A stretch of 64,000 bases of DNA from Tolypeutes matacus. Lineage: Eukaryota; Chordata; Mammalia; Cingulata; Chlamyphoridae. Position 1 is the stretch's first letter. Each line of letters begins with the position of its first letter. Both the position numbers and the translations under genes were made by a program. The stretch is taken from the NCBI GenBank assembly GCA_026826555.1, contig JAKSZT010054399.1, positions 757,187 through 821,186 of the forward strand. Reading direction: 5' to 3'. Positions 24,711 to 37,502 of this stretch are shown here, one piece after another. The notes under the pieces were generated by a model. The model did not search any database. It was not told the DNA's origin and saw only the letters and a program-made list of their open reading frames with translations.

Positions 24711-24859
24711 TATGGAAAGATAAATAAATCACAATGAGGTCACATATTCGTTTTACATCCTTATTGCCTGAAAATACATCTTTATATAGTAGATACTGTA
24801 TGTGTTTCCACTTATAGGATCTAAAGCAATCACTAGCTCCTGGCTTACACTAAAACTAA

Positions 24860-25025
24860 TCATGTGTCATGGGACGAGCTACTTCACCTCTCTCAGACAG
24901 TTTCCCAATCGGTGAAACAGTGGTATCAATATCTTCCCAGTTTCCTTCAGCAGATGTGTTGTTAGAATTATATGCGATAATATGTGAACTACTTAATGAA
25001 ATATCAAACACTGTACAAATGCAAG
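24860..25025 (+). repeat. MIR SINE fragment, sense
   Basis: Recognisable by 'gagctacttcacctctctca', 'cagtttcccaatcggtgaaa' and the declining similarity to the MIR 3' part ('atatcaaacactgtacaaat'). Confidence 0.7.
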
Positions 25026-25289
25026 CCACTCTGATAGTAAATACCAGAAAACTGAGCAGTTTTAGAATGTAAAATTTTGTGTCATCCTGTGTGGATGTGA
25101 CTGGACTATTTGAGGACACCTGTGTTCAGCAAGTGGAGAGACTGGGAAAGTCAGGTTTAAATCCACCCCCATGAGCCACCTCACTACAATCTGTTTTTCG
25201 TCCAGCCAAGGAATAGATCCGGGTGCTGATATGGATGAGGGACTGGAGTTCAAGGTGAAACAGACATGCATGCAGGAAGTTTGCAGATT

Positions 25290-25640
25290 AGCAGACTATT
25301 TATAGACAAATAGGTAGGCAATTTCAGAAGAGGGAGATGAATGCTGTGATGGAGTAAGTACAGGGTGCCATGGGGCTTCGCAGGGGCACCCAACCCAGGC
25401 TTGGATGGTCATAGAAGGCTTCTTCAACCAGGGAATGTCTAAGCTGATGACACAGGAGGAGAAGGTGGCAGGGGATTGGAGATAGGGCAAAGGGTTGGGG
25501 GAGGGTGTCCCAGGAAGAGGAGAAAGCACTTGCACGGTCCTAGGGGCTGGAAAAAGTAATGGACCTTCTCTAGGGCTTTTAAAAAAAATCTCTGGATCAC
25601 TTTGATGATCGACTTCATATTGTCGCTGAAGACAGGCTCA
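25290..25640 (-). repeat. L2 LINE fragment, antisense
   Basis: G-rich plus strand with 'gaaggcttcttcaaccaggg', 'agaaggtggcaggggattgg' and 'aggagaaagcacttgcacgg', then 'ctggatcactttgatgat', in the order of an inverted L2 3' region. Confidence 0.6.
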
Positions 25641-26108
25641 GCATGGGCTCAGCACGGGACGTATTGTGGTGGGTTTCCCGAGACCCCTCCCATGCCTCAA
25701 ACCTGCTGACCACTCCCCTGCCGGCCTTTCCCCCACCTTGCCCGGCCTTTCCTTTTGAAAATATAGTGCTCTGAAGAGGTAGAAAAAGGCTCTTCTCTTT
25801 TCAAGTAGCAGCATTATGAGCAGAGAAGGAAAGGTCTCCCATGAGCTATGGCAAAATCCTGTAGATTGGTTTATGAATCAGTGTAGCTTAGGCTAACGCA
25901 ACCTGATTTCCTGAAAGCCACTCCATGGCTTTAGGCTTCCAGAGGGGCATAAAGCTTGTATGATATTTACTCTTAGTTAAAATTAAATGGAAAGGGAAAA
26001 AACTCAAAGAGGAATTCTTCTGGGAGGGCATATCATTAAAGAAAAAAATTAAAGGCTACAGAGCAATGTGGACAGAGTATAGATATTGCATTAAAGAAGG
26101 TCTGGCAG

Positions 26109-26134
26109 GTGTGTGTGTGTGTGTGTGTGTGTGT
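26109..26134. repeat. (GT)13 microsatellite
   Basis: Uninterrupted dinucleotide run of thirteen units, likely polymorphic. Confidence 0.95.
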
Positions 26135-26164
26135 AGAAAGGCATTAAATCTACCCCTGAGTAAC

Positions 26165-27360
26165 TGGCTTTCATGTGACTTTGTATACCCTTTTCATTGT
26201 GAAGTATAACATACATTCAGAAAATACATGTTCTATAAATTTACAACTTACTGGATTTTTTTCTAACGTGAACATCATGTAATTACTACCCAGGTCAAGA
26301 AATAGAACTTGGCCTGGAGCCCTCCATTTTCCCCTTCCCAACCATAACCCCACCTCCACCCCAGAATTCGCCTCTGCTCTTGCTTTTATGATAATCATTT
26401 TTGGGGTGGTTTTTTAAAAAATATAGTTTTACCACCTAAGTGTGTATCCCTCAATACTATAGTTTAGCTTTTCCTGCTTTTTGAACTTTAAATAAAAGGG
26501 AGCATATGATTTTTGTGTCTGCTCTCTCTCAGCATTAGGTTTCTAAGTTTCATCCAAGTTGCTGAGTATATGGGGCTTCATTGATTTTCACTGCTGTATG
26601 ATAGTCCAAGTTTGGACGTACCACAGTTTGTTGATGGTTACTTTGCTTTGACTTGTGTCGTGGCTATTACAAATAAAGTTGCTATTCTTGTGCGGCTTAA
26701 ATTCTCATATTTCCAATGGATGTATACTCAGGGGTAGAATTCCAGGTCATTGAGGAGGCAGCATTTTAGTAGATGATCTCACTTTCTCAAAAACAGTAGT
26801 AGCAATTAACACTCCCTCCAGCAGTATATGAGAGTTCCCATCATCTTACGCTGGTTCTTATGCATTTTTTTTCTTTCGTTTATCTGAATTATCTATTTTT
26901 CTCTATACTACATATATGTTGGTTTAATTAGGCAAAATGCTATTTTAACATTTTTAAAAATTGTCTTGCCCAATGGGGATAATGTTTTTCAACTTTTAAG
27001 TTGAAGTAGATCATTCTTACAGAAAAAGCTCACAGATCACAGGTGTACGGCACAACGTAGTGTCACAAAGCAAGCACACCTCTGTGACCACCATGTCGGT
27101 CAAGAGAGAACTTTCTAGTACCCTAGAAACGACCTTCCTGCTGCCCGCTAAGCACAATGCTCTCCCTTCTCATCAAAGGTCCACGATTATACTTATTTCT
27201 AACATGATGGATTGATTTTATGTGTTTTTGAACTTTATAAACTTGGTACAGTATAGTAGGCATTATTTTGCATCTAGCTTCCTCTCCCCCTCCCCAACAT
27301 TGTGAGATTCATCTGTGTTGTTGTGTGTCATAGTAATTTGTTCATTCATTTATTTTCTTG
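26165..27360 (-). repeat. L1 LINE fragments, antisense
   Basis: Two overlapping-type inverted L1 3' segments. 26.17-26.85 kb shows 'gatagtccaagtttggacg', 'accacagtttgttgatggtt' and 'acaaataaagttgctattct'. 27.0-27.36 kb repeats the beginning of the same layout ('ggtgtacggcacaacgtagt', 'attgtgagattcatctgtg'). They come from two old copies or one rearranged copy. No frame is intact. Confidence 0.75.
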
Positions 27361-30300
27361 CCCCAATGAGGAAATATTGACCTCAGGGAGCATACCTGCT
27401 CAACACTCCTTTAACTCATGAAATGTATTGATCAATAAATGCCACATACGGGATCGAATACCCTTCCACTGTGTTGTTTTCACAGTCCCAATACTGTACC
27501 CTGGAGTTGGAGGGGCTGTAGGGAAAGATTGTGATGCCCTCAATGTACCCTCTGACTTCCCGAAACATGGCTCAACTTGGAAGAGTTCCCTTCTTGTTCA
27601 CCTAAAAGGCAAAACAGTATCACATTCCCAGGCCGTACAATGCAGAACAGTGCCACATTCCCAGGCCACGCATTTCTATGTCAAGCAGAGCTGTCCGAGG
27701 ATTTTTTTTTGCTTTATTTCAGAGGCTCATGGGAGTCCAAGGAGGAGACGGCTGGCATTGAGCCATAAGGAAAGCCCTTGACCCAGAAACAGAAACAGCT
27801 CCAAAGCTGTGCTGGGTACGTGACATAACAGGTCCCTTTCAGCCTGAGTCACAGCCTCAAAAACTTTCGAGGGGAAAAGGAGGGGGGAGGGAAATCCTAA
27901 ATCTGTCCTTCAAAAGGAAAGATAAAATCAATGCCTTGTACTTTTCACCCTTTCAAATAAGCAACGCTAAACTCTTCTACACAAATCAAGTGCTTAAATC
28001 CAGCTTTTGTTATTTTTAAACAAAATGTCAACTGAGTTTGAACTCCTTAAACAGAATCTTGATATGAATCCATTTAAAAAAAAAGAAAAAAGAAAGAAAC
28101 AGGCTCTAAGATGGTCACTCCGGGAAAGGCTGTGTGTGAATGTGCAGTAAACGTCATTTCTTTTTTCTTCTCTAGGCCTTGAGCTGTAATTATTAGTTTC
28201 AAATGTCCCCAGTGATATTAGCTAGATGATCACACTTGGATTACAGGAATGAAATGGTCTACGGGTGCCTTCACTGCAGTTCTATCCAAAATAATTCAGT
28301 TACGATAATTCTCCTCCCTTCTCACCAGCCACCCCCACCTCACCCCAGACCACAGGTCAGTAAATTTAACCATCGGATTCAAAATTATCACATCGATTCT
28401 CAAAACAAAGAATTCCATGTGTAAATTCAACAGGTAAAAATTTCCCACACCGAAACAGAATAAAAACATTGGTGAAATCATGTACAAAAACAATACATCA
28501 AAATGCCGAAATTTAGGAAAACTTAGTGCGAAACCAGCTAGGGAAGAGTTTACTGATGAACTTTCTAGAAAACAGGAAAGAAGAACATTTCTTAAATAGC
28601 TGATTGAGAATAGTTTTTGTTAGTGATAGTACAAATTTATCTATACATATATGTCATTTTGGATAAGAAGAATGTATTTAGGCTTGCAGAAAGTTAAACT
28701 ATAGGAAATCAAGATTTCATCAAATTGAGCCATGCAAAAGTGTTTTTGTTATTCTTTCATTTACTAAGTAGAGGCTGGGTGGCAAGTTATTGTATAAGGC
28801 TCCATGTCCACTCATGCCTTTTAATCCCTGTTATTCAATGAAAAGAGAATCCCAAATGTGTCAAAGAGTATGGTAGCTATATAACCTAGACATGATCCTC
28901 AGGGATTCAGGACAGAAATGAACAAACATGTTTCAGCTTGAACATTACCCATAAAGAATATAGACCTTCCCAAATATCCATGGACTAGCCAGAGACCTCA
29001 CTATCTTGCTTTAGAAGAAACTATGCTCCACTTGCCATGAGAACAGTTTTCTGGAACTGGGTTGACTGGTTCCAGGTACGTTTTCCACCTTCTGTGTGTG
29101 CTAGAACAAACACTGGACGGAGAAACAGACGATCTTGGGCTCCAAGACTCTATCTGCCATGCTGCAACTCTTTTGGACCCGGTTCCTTATCTATAAAATG
29201 AAAGGGTCAAAGTAGATTCTCTAAGGATCCTTCTGGTTCTAATGATACTATACTACATAAGTTACATTTCTGAGACTAAAATTAAGTGATAGAACGAGCT
29301 TCTCTGCGTTATTCCACAACCCGTTGGATTCATCCAGTTTTCCTTTCCTGCTGATGCGCTGAGAAGCGGGGTTGGAACCTAACTCCTTCCCATCCCCGCT
29401 TGGGTGCAGAATTAACTGAAAGTGCTTTCACATTCCATCTCTTTAGGTTCCTTTTAGAGCAATCCAGGGCCATATTTTGTTTCTTTTTCCGACATTAGGA
29501 TTTCCCTAGTGTTCTATGGGGACATTATGCCAAAACTAAAGTATGAGAAGAGCTGGGGCTAGAGCTCCGGGCTGCCACATGTGTTGGTGACACTCCCTGG
29601 AGGACTTAAGATCCATAAATAAGTGTATTTCACTCCTTTTAACCTTTGAGAGTTATATGGGCAGCGTCAACATTTAATCATTTCACTGGCGCTCTGCAGG
29701 CAATTTGAAATATTATGTTTCAAAATATCACCAACAGGACCTGACATGTGAGAGAATTTTCCTGCACTAAGACCTAGAGAGGATGCCACACTGAGGGAGC
29801 TGCAAACTGGGAGCAAACACACTCCTTCCTACCGGAGCCCTTCCTGTTTAGTCGGCTAGCATGGATTACTAAGGCTCCAATTGCAGCAGAACTGTTCTGC
29901 AATTCCATGGCTAGCTATTTCGGGAGCCTAACACAGCAGGACAAATGTGCACAAGTCCACACAGTATGACAGAAGAATTAAAAATGTATTTGCCATCTGT
30001 TGGTAGTTTCCTTGCAGGGCTCTTTTCTTTTCCTTTCCTGCAGCCGCAAATAGGGTCTTCTCACTTCCTTCCAACAGCAGAGAGCAGGGTTCTCTCCACA
30101 TCTCTGGAAATGCAGGGCATTTTTTTTTTTTCCTCATTCAAATTCCTCAGACTATTGAACTCTGGAAACAGTCAGCTTCTAGGATCATTTTGCTCAACTG
30201 CGGAGTAGAGCGCGTCCGTGCAGAGCTCGAAGTGTTTTGTGCTTTTCTTGTGGCCAGGTTGCTTTTGGATCCCATACTCTGGAAAGCTGGGGTGGGGGTG

Positions 30301-30764
30301 AAGGGGGGTGTGTGGAATAAAAGTCAAGCAGAAGCTAATGGGAAGATAATTAAATCCTTAAATTAGGCTTGCAACTTCACGTTGGCACTTTATCATCTTA
30401 GTCCTTACCATAGTGGGATGTGCCAGATGGGAGCCAAGATTCCTAATGGGAAAGGGTCCTAGTAATGCAAACTTGGACTTCAAGAGCGAGCCACTTCCAG
30501 CCGTGTAATAGAGACGGTAAAAACCACAAGCTGGAGTATAATAGTTTTGTTAGTTGGAAAACCAGTTAGGTTGATCTGAAGCCATTTGGTTTATGTAGAA
30601 ATACTCAATTCTCGATGGGACTCACTGGGTTTAATTTCTGGGATACATGTATTATGTGCTTAAAAATAAAATTTAATAAATAGGGATTGATATTAAAAAT
30701 GTCTCCTTAACCAGATATTGCAGTGTAGTGTTGACTCTGACTGACTTGTTTACTTCAGGCTAAA
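27361..30764. other. Intergenic, with a MIR fragment at 29.1-29.26 kb
   Basis: Largely unassigned sequence. A MIR-like fragment in sense orientation lies at about 29,100-29,260 ('gacccggttccttatctata', 'aaaatgaaagggtcaaagta'). No gene, promoter or RNA gene was recognised in the remainder. Confidence 0.55.
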
Positions 30765-30985
30765 GAGGTGGATTACTTCACCTTGAAACTGATGTTGGAT
30801 GACCTTGGACTTCGGGTAGGTCCTTTAACTTCTGTGCCTCAGTTCAATCACCTAAGAAATGGGGATCTTAATATCTGCCTCACTGTATTGTTGTGGGGAG
30901 TAGAAGAGATGACATCTGCAAAGCTGCTATCACAGTGCCTGGTGCAGAAAGAGAACTTGAGAAATGGTAGCTTTAAATAATTATT
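30765..30985 (+). repeat. MIR SINE, sense
   Basis: Central block 'gatgaccttggacttcgggt', then 'ttctgtgcctcagttcaatc', then 'tatcacagtgcctggtgcag'. The 70-codon frame over it is a translation of the repeat. Confidence 0.8.
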
Positions 30986-31148
30986 AATAGAGGCTAACGC
31001 TGTGCTACTTTCTTGTTATCTCAAAACTTGCCAGATTCATACATTCTCATTGATTCTGGTTTTCCATTTTGCTTTTTTATAAGTTCTCCACAAACCTGAG
31101 CCTGAATCTACGTCTCAGCTCAATACCAACTCAGCTTTAGTAGTTGAT

Positions 31149-31247
31149 ATACTTAAGTCAGAGACTGAGTAAATAGAAGACATACTTAAGTCAAAGATTG
31201 AGTAAATAGAAGATATACTTACATCAAAGACTGAGTAAATAGAAGAG
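31149..31247. repeat. 33-bp x 3 minisatellite
   Basis: Three head-to-tail copies of a 33-base unit (31,149-31,181; 31,182-31,214; 31,215-31,247). Each begins with ATACTTA and ends with GTAAATAGAAGA plus one variable base. Copies differ by a few substitutions only. The unit has no recognised function. Confidence 0.95.
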
Positions 31248-31369
31248 GTATTATTGCTTTAATAAAATGGATTTGTTGTGGATTGGATTCTAATGAGATA
31301 ATCACAGTGTTGGGAAGTCTGTAAGGCTTTGCATGCAGTAAATCCTCAAAAATAGTAATTCATTTAACA

Positions 31370-32160
31370 TTTGATGAATAGTGAATGTAGAGCACTGTTC
31401 TAGGTGCTTGCTTGAGGTTTATCAGTGAAGAAGACAGACAAAAATCCCTGCCCTCCTGGAGAAAGACAAAAAAGAAAGAGCAAATGATGTAGAATGTTAT
31501 AAGGTGATATGTTTATGGAAAGACAGAGCAGCGCAAGCTGGAACAGGAGTGTCAGGGACTGTGATTTTTAAGTAGGCAGTTACAGTAGCCCTCATTGGGG
31601 TCTGAATCTTTTAAAAAGACTGAAAAGGTGAGGGTGTGAGCCAGTGGCTCTCCAAAGGAAAAACAAACATTCCAAGCAGAGGGGACAGGCAGTAGAAGGG
31701 TCCTGTCATATGCTAGTGCCTGGATTGTTTGAGGATCAGAAGAGAGGGCAGTGAGGCTGGGCCGGGGGAGCAAGGGGAGAGCAGAAGGAGATGGGATCAG
31801 AAAGGAGTGACCTGACCGTGTGGGGCCTTGTAGACACGCAAGGACTGTAGTAACTCCAAGTGGAATGGGGGAGCCTCTGGGCAGAGTTGTGGCATCATCT
31901 GATGTGAACAGTAGACTGTGGTGCAAGCAGGTGAAGGCGGAAGGAGAGAGAGTTTGGGAGGCTCCTGCAATAATCCTAATGAAGGATAGTGATGGTTTAG
32001 CTCTGAAGGAAATGCAAGTGGGAGAAATGGTTGGAATCTGGATATTTTTTTTAAGGTAGAGCCTATTGGGTTTGGGGGCAGAGAGGATGCGGAGTATGAA
32101 AGAAAGAGAGGAGTCCATGGACTTTTGCCATGACCACTTGTAAGGATGGAGTTGTCATTT
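31370..32160 (-). repeat. L2 LINE, antisense, long copy
   Basis: The inverted L2 3' region is nearly complete: 'ccctgccctcctggagaaag', 'gtggggccttgtagacacgc', 'gctcctgcaataatcctaat', 'ggtagagcctattgggtttg' and 'ggatggagttgtcatttacc'. The 188-codon minus-strand frame (31,552-32,118) is this repeat read in its own sense direction, not a cellular gene. Confidence 0.88.
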
Positions 32161-32324
32161 ACCGAGATTTCGAGGCAAGAGGTGGATTACACATTGCGTG
32201 GTGACTGTGACAGGAGAGAGAACTCTGGATTCTGGGCTCGAGTGTAAGGCCTCTTTCCACCTGCTACAGGACCTGAAAGTAATGAACTTCCGGTGGTTCT
32301 TTGAAAGATGAGAGGCAGTAGGAC

Positions 32325-32732
32325 CGAGGTTTTCATAAGCACTTTTATTGCACTCAGATGAACAGTAAAAAAAAAAAAAAAAAAAAAAAAAATCACACAA
32401 TCTCTTGGTTGTATCTCCTCAGTGCCAAACAATTCGTTTAGTTTTTTCAGTCTGTTCCTCACCCCACCCCCCACACTGAAATAGGCACATCTGAAGAGGA
32501 AAGCAGGGGCCATCGTGGTGGGCAGGAGAGGGCGCTGAGGAGGCCTGCCGGTGGCCCAGGCCAGGGTGCCTGAGCTCTCAGACCCCTGGTAGCCTCTGTG
32601 CCTGGGGCCAGGAGCTGGATGGTGCTTCTGGGATGAGGGTGGGTGGTTCTAGAACTCTCCTGATGACTTTCCGATTCCACTGGACCTGTTTATTGGTATT
32701 GTCCTGGGTGAAAGTCATCCAGAACTGATTAC
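32325..32732 (-). other. Candidate minus-strand terminal exon
   Basis: On the minus strand, a long pyrimidine tract and TTTTAG form a very good splice acceptor at 32,733-32,734. The sequence that follows is open for about 51 codons to a TGA at 32,578-32,580. It is rich in polar residues at first (Q-F-W-M-T-F-T-Q-D-N) and in Pro/Ser/Gln near the end. A polyadenylation signal AATAAA (minus strand) sits at 32,344-32,349, after a 26-base T run (plus-strand A run at 32,367-32,392). Acceptor, open block, stop and AATAAA in this order fit a last exon, coding or lncRNA. No family was recognised and no upstream exon was found, so it may also be chance. Confidence 0.3.
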
Positions 32733-35599
32733 CTAAAAGAAGGAAAAGAGACTGGGCCCTATTTGTAAATAAAGGGAAGAAAGAAGACTGTGAAACATCT
32801 GTAATGACATATCTCAGAAGGGGGGCATATGGGAAATCACATGAAGAACAGTAGGCTGGGGGTGTGGGGAGTCTCCAAAACGGAGCAGCAGACAAAAGAC
32901 AGCAGTTGCCTGCTAGAATTGAAGACGTAAGTGGAGGCAAATGGGTTTGGAAGTAACAGGAAGTGTTCAGAGGAGACCTATGCTCACTTAGGACACTCTC
33001 TCCATGCAGACTTAGGGCTCCGTTTTGTTGTTTTTTTCCCCGAGGTTTAAAATATATTATATAAATACAAAGAGTAAGAAAACAGCACTCCTCTGGCTTG
33101 TATACCCGGCAAAGCAGCAAACCCTCTTCTTATCAAGGAAGGTTTCAAGGAAGTGCTGATATTTGTGCTGGGTCCAAAAGTATAAAGGGTGGGGAGAGGA
33201 GCAAGGGCTTCCCATCTGGAGAGAAAAGATATACAAAAGCACACAGTTGTTTCACGTACACACCCTTGACCTCCTTAAGTAGGGTGAAACAAAAAGGTCT
33301 TCAAAGGCCTGTGCTATCTAGTTACTCTGTATTCCTCACACACACAGTTTTGGAAGAATGAGGGAAGATTGTTTCTGGTTTTAATAAATGCACAAATAAT
33401 CACACGCTAAGCTGGAAGAATTCCCGAAATACATATACGAAGGAGTTAATTGTTGCCAAAGCACAAATATGGAAGCCCACCCTCAGCCAGAGCTGTGGAA
33501 ATCAAAGGGCTGAATGTGGAATACATTCCTCTGCCCTAATTGTAGAAGGAGAACTGCCAGCATTTTCCTCTGATAGATTCCTCTCTGCACAAAGGACCCA
33601 ACGGGGTTCTGAAAAACCTGATGGTGAACCAAGATATGCAGTTCTGAATCACCCATCATGTATCTAGGAAAATTAATGCCTTGCAGATCTTCCCAGATAA
33701 GCACCCAAACTTGTGGTCTCTGAGATCAGAAGCAGGGCCTGGCTGGGTTTCTGTCACAGAGCAGCTCCCCCTTATTTGGCATAAAATGGACAGGATGCCA
33801 GTAAAGTTCACACTGGGTCATCTGAGCCTCTTGAAGCTAGGATGATTCATTGCTGGGGGTGGGGGAGAGAGGCTAGGGAGGGGGAAGGAAGTGCCGAGGA
33901 GAGGGGCGGAACACAGTAATTATGAAATTGACAGTCGAGAAAGTGAGCTCTGGGGGTTCTGGGAGTGACCTGGTCTTACTATCGGCCCCTAATCTACCAC
34001 GTTTGAACCGGGGAAGTTGGGGAACAGATCACGTGGTCTGATTTTCTTTTGCAAGGAGATGCATCAGATGTCTCCTGTATTTACTACAAACGCAACGAAT
34101 TAATTTCTCTATCTGACAAAGAAGACAGTGCCGCTAGCAGAAGAAAAATTTGGCTATAGTGGTAGGAGTGATTAATTTGTCTTCGACTTGATTTACTCAC
34201 TTTCTGGCTGACAAGGTCTTCCATTCTGTGCGTCCAGTTTGTACATAAGAAGGGATTGTCGGTCATTCACAGTTGAAGCTCAGTCAGAAGGGATCGGATG
34301 CAGTTGCCCTTGCTTGGTGTCCCTGCCGCAGATGCAAAGCAAATCAGTACCTTCGCTCCGTCTTGAGAAGATCCCAAGTCTCCCAGCAGTTAAACTTTGG
34401 AGAGGCTGACGGAAAGGGATTCTGCAAATATCAAAGTGCCTGACAGCCCTCGCTGGAATCCTGACACGAGCAGTTGCCTTGTGGACTCTAGTTATTTATG
34501 TTAAAAAGCAAAGTTTGCCCATGCATTTTTTTTCTAACTCTTCCTCTTTGGGGGTAAACTCATAAAGTCCTCATAAAATGATTTTCTTAAACTCTGACCC
34601 TCTCTTTGGGGTCACCTTTTCCTGGCAGATATTGACTCAAGAAAAATAAAGTAACTGAGAGGGACCACAGCCATTTATTTTAATGTCATGAAGTTAGAAT
34701 AGCAAAGAACTTTGTTTTCCTCCTTCCATCAAAAGTCCCAGGATATTTTTTTAGCTGGTTTTTACCCATGATCTTATTTTGAAGGTACACCGAGCTTAAC
34801 ATTTATAACCCACCAACTGCCATTACCATAAGTTCAACTGATGATGGCTTTTGGCTTTGATTTTAATTTGGAAAACGTATTTCTTTTGAGGGAACAAAAT
34901 GCCAAGTTGTTTAAAAAAATGCTCTTAATAGATTTCCAAATGCTCCTGGCCAATACCAAGCAAGGTTCAATTCACTCCCTCAATGCTTTAAAGTGTCAGT
35001 CTTCTTTTCATGCAAGAAGACGCCTGTTTTTTAGGTAATTAAGACCATAAATCCTGGTATTTCACATGTCATCGTCTTACATTCAATCTTAGTCAGAATT
35101 ACATTGCTGAAAATTTATCGAGATTCTGCTCACAAAACACATAAGAATGGTTAAAAATCATCTCCATTTCCTTTTGAAGCATCCTATTGTACTAGATATT
35201 TTAGAACTTTTTCTTTCTTTGGGAAAAAAAAAGGGAAACAAGATTTCCTTTTGGTGGCCTTGATGCATTCTCTAGTTAAGCAGCAAATTACATAATTTTC
35301 ATTATTAAGCCCAAAGCCATCTGTCACTAGAAGGTATCAGCCCCAAACATTCACCTACCACAACAAAACCAGCTGTAACTGTGGAATGCTTAGGTTTTCC
35401 AAAACAGAGCCGAGGTTTCCCACCAGCCCCTGGGCTGACAAAGTAGCTGGTTTTATTCCCAATCACCAACAAGTAAAATTAAATTAATAAAAGACAGAAC
35501 AAGGAGGAGAGGAGAGAAATATGAAGTGTCAACTCAGTGGATACCAGTTACCTGTATCTGAACCCACAAAAGGCTGAGTCACAGATGAGCCTACCAGAT
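32733..35599. other. Intergenic, no gene seen
   Basis: Single-copy-looking sequence without clear repeats. Open frames of 60-88 codons occur on both strands with no supporting splice pairs. Confidence 0.5.
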
Positions 35600-35895
35600 T
35601 TTTTTTTGCAGGCCCATAGCAGATCTATCAGTGAAATTATACCTTCACCAAAGGATTATTCTAGTAAAAAAAAAAAAAAAAATCCATGGAACTACACTAT
35701 ACAAACAGGGAACCCTAAATTAAACCATGGACTAATTAATAGTACAATTATAAAAATGTGCCATCATCAATTCTAACAAATGTTCCACACCAATGCAAGG
35801 TGTCAGTGGTGGGATGTTGTATGGGAATCCTAGATATTATGCATGATTGTTTCGTAAACCCAAAACTTCTCTAATAAAGGGAAAAAGAACTGGGG
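35600..35895 (+). repeat. L1 3' end fragment, sense
   Basis: The terminal region carries 'gtggtgggatgttgtatggg', 'aatcctagatattatgcatg' and 'cccaaaacttctctaataaa' before an A-rich tail. An A17 run at 35,666-35,682 lies within it. Boundary on the left is uncertain. Confidence 0.6.
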
Positions 35896-36084
35896 GAAAA
35901 AAAAGGGGGGGTTATTCTCAGGCATCATTATAACAGAGAATAAGGTCTGGGTTATACACTGCAAGGGGGAAACAAGAGGAAAGCAGAAAACTGTGATCCA
36001 CCACCCTACTGCAGAGAACAAGCCAGAATTCTAAGGTCGCCAAAGGCGGGTTCCTTAAACTAATTCCTGAGCCTCCCTCCCACT

Positions 36085-36425
36085 ATCTGTATCAGTCCAT
36101 TAGAAATATAATGTGGGCCACACGTGGAATTTTAAACATTATAGCAGCCACATGAAGAAAAATTCAAAGAAATGGTGAGGTTAATTTTAACAATATATTT
36201 CATGTAACCCAATATATCCATAATATTATCAACTCAACATTTAGTCAATATAAAAATAATTAATGGGGTATTATATATATATATATATATTTTTTTTTTT
36301 TTTGGTACAAAGTCTTTAAAATCATAGTATATTTTACATGTACAGCACTTCTCAACTTGGATGAGCCATATTTCAAGTGCTCAATTGCCAACTGTGGCAA
36401 GGCCAACTTTTTTGGACAGTGCAGA
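36085..36425. repeat. MER-type DNA transposon remnant
   Basis: The arrangement 'gtgggccacacgtggaattt', 'aacccaatatatccataata', 'catttcaagtgctcaattgc'-like block (36,370-36,390) and 'tttttggacagtgcag' is typical of an old mammalian non-autonomous DNA transposon with the 'tggacagtgcag' end. A (TA)n run lies at 36,271-36,290. Family name not assigned. Confidence 0.6.
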
Positions 36426-37502
36426 CCTAGCCAAATCAGGTGTTTCTGTTTTTAATTGTAGACAGACTATTGTTTTTAAATAACCTTATGTATGTACTGT
36501 TCAATCCTCAATTGTTGGCAGATGTTTAAATACAGCGATTTTAACTTTACTCTTGAGTATTGGTGATGTCATTTTCATTACCCAGAAGCCTGACCTGCTC
36601 TAGTGTGGGTAGAAGGTCAAGGAAGAAGATTCAGCGCCATTTCCTTTAAGAGTCTCCGTGCCAAGCACAGAGCCCCGCTACTTTAGTTTGGGTGTGGTTA
36701 TCTGACCTCAGAGTCTATCGTGTGAGTGGTTTTCATTTTTGCTTTTAGATTATTTTACTCTTGGTCTCCCCAGCTTTACTTGAGAGTGCGATCTAAGGAA
36801 AGTATATTTGATTTGCAAGACATAATGGTTTGCTCAGATTTAGAAGTGACATATGTAGGATAATGCCTTCCTTAGAATAGCCTGGTAAAGGGTCTGTCAG
36901 TGTTTACATTAGAAATCCAAACTCTCCGGGATTTATTACACAGCCATCACAGATTGCTCCGGGCAGAAAGTTGGAGAAATTTTGCTGGCGAGCTATATAA
37001 CTTCCCTCCCCATTTCCCAGGTTTTCAGTGATTCTAGTATTTGAGTCTCAGACTTGGAAGCCTGATTGGTTTGGTGATGATTCTGAGAAGGGCTGGGCCA
37101 ATCAGCTAGGAATCCTGTAGGATCTTTCGCTTTCATTGTGGTAAATATTAAGCTATTTCAAAAGATAAGATTTGTTCTACTGTGAACTCTCTGCAGACTG
37201 TGTCTTACTCATCTTTTTCTTCTCAGGGCCTAGTCATTGCATATGCGTAATAAATGGCTGCTGGGGAAATAATAAAATGATAAGTAAATAAAAAGCAATT
37301 TGAGCATTAAGACATAGTGCCTGTTCGGTAATCACTACTTTGAAATACTGTAACAAAACAAAACAAAACATGCTGCTGGATCTTTAACTAAACTCCCTCA
37401 TCTACGATTATTTTAACAATTAAATGACATAATGTGAAGGTGTGAGCTGGTATCACAGCTTTCTGAGGCTGCACTTTACTGTCTGTCTTATCCCCCTCTC
37501 AG
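36426..37502. other. Intergenic or intronic, no gene seen
   Basis: Ordinary sequence leading into the splice acceptor at 37,501-37,502. No other feature was recognised. Confidence 0.5.

Noticed and set aside
31149..31247. CRISPR-like spaced repeats
   Set aside because: The units are directly adjacent with no spacers, and the sequence is mammalian.
31552..32118. 188-codon minus-strand frame
   Set aside because: It coincides with an antisense L2 copy, so it is the repeat read in its own sense.
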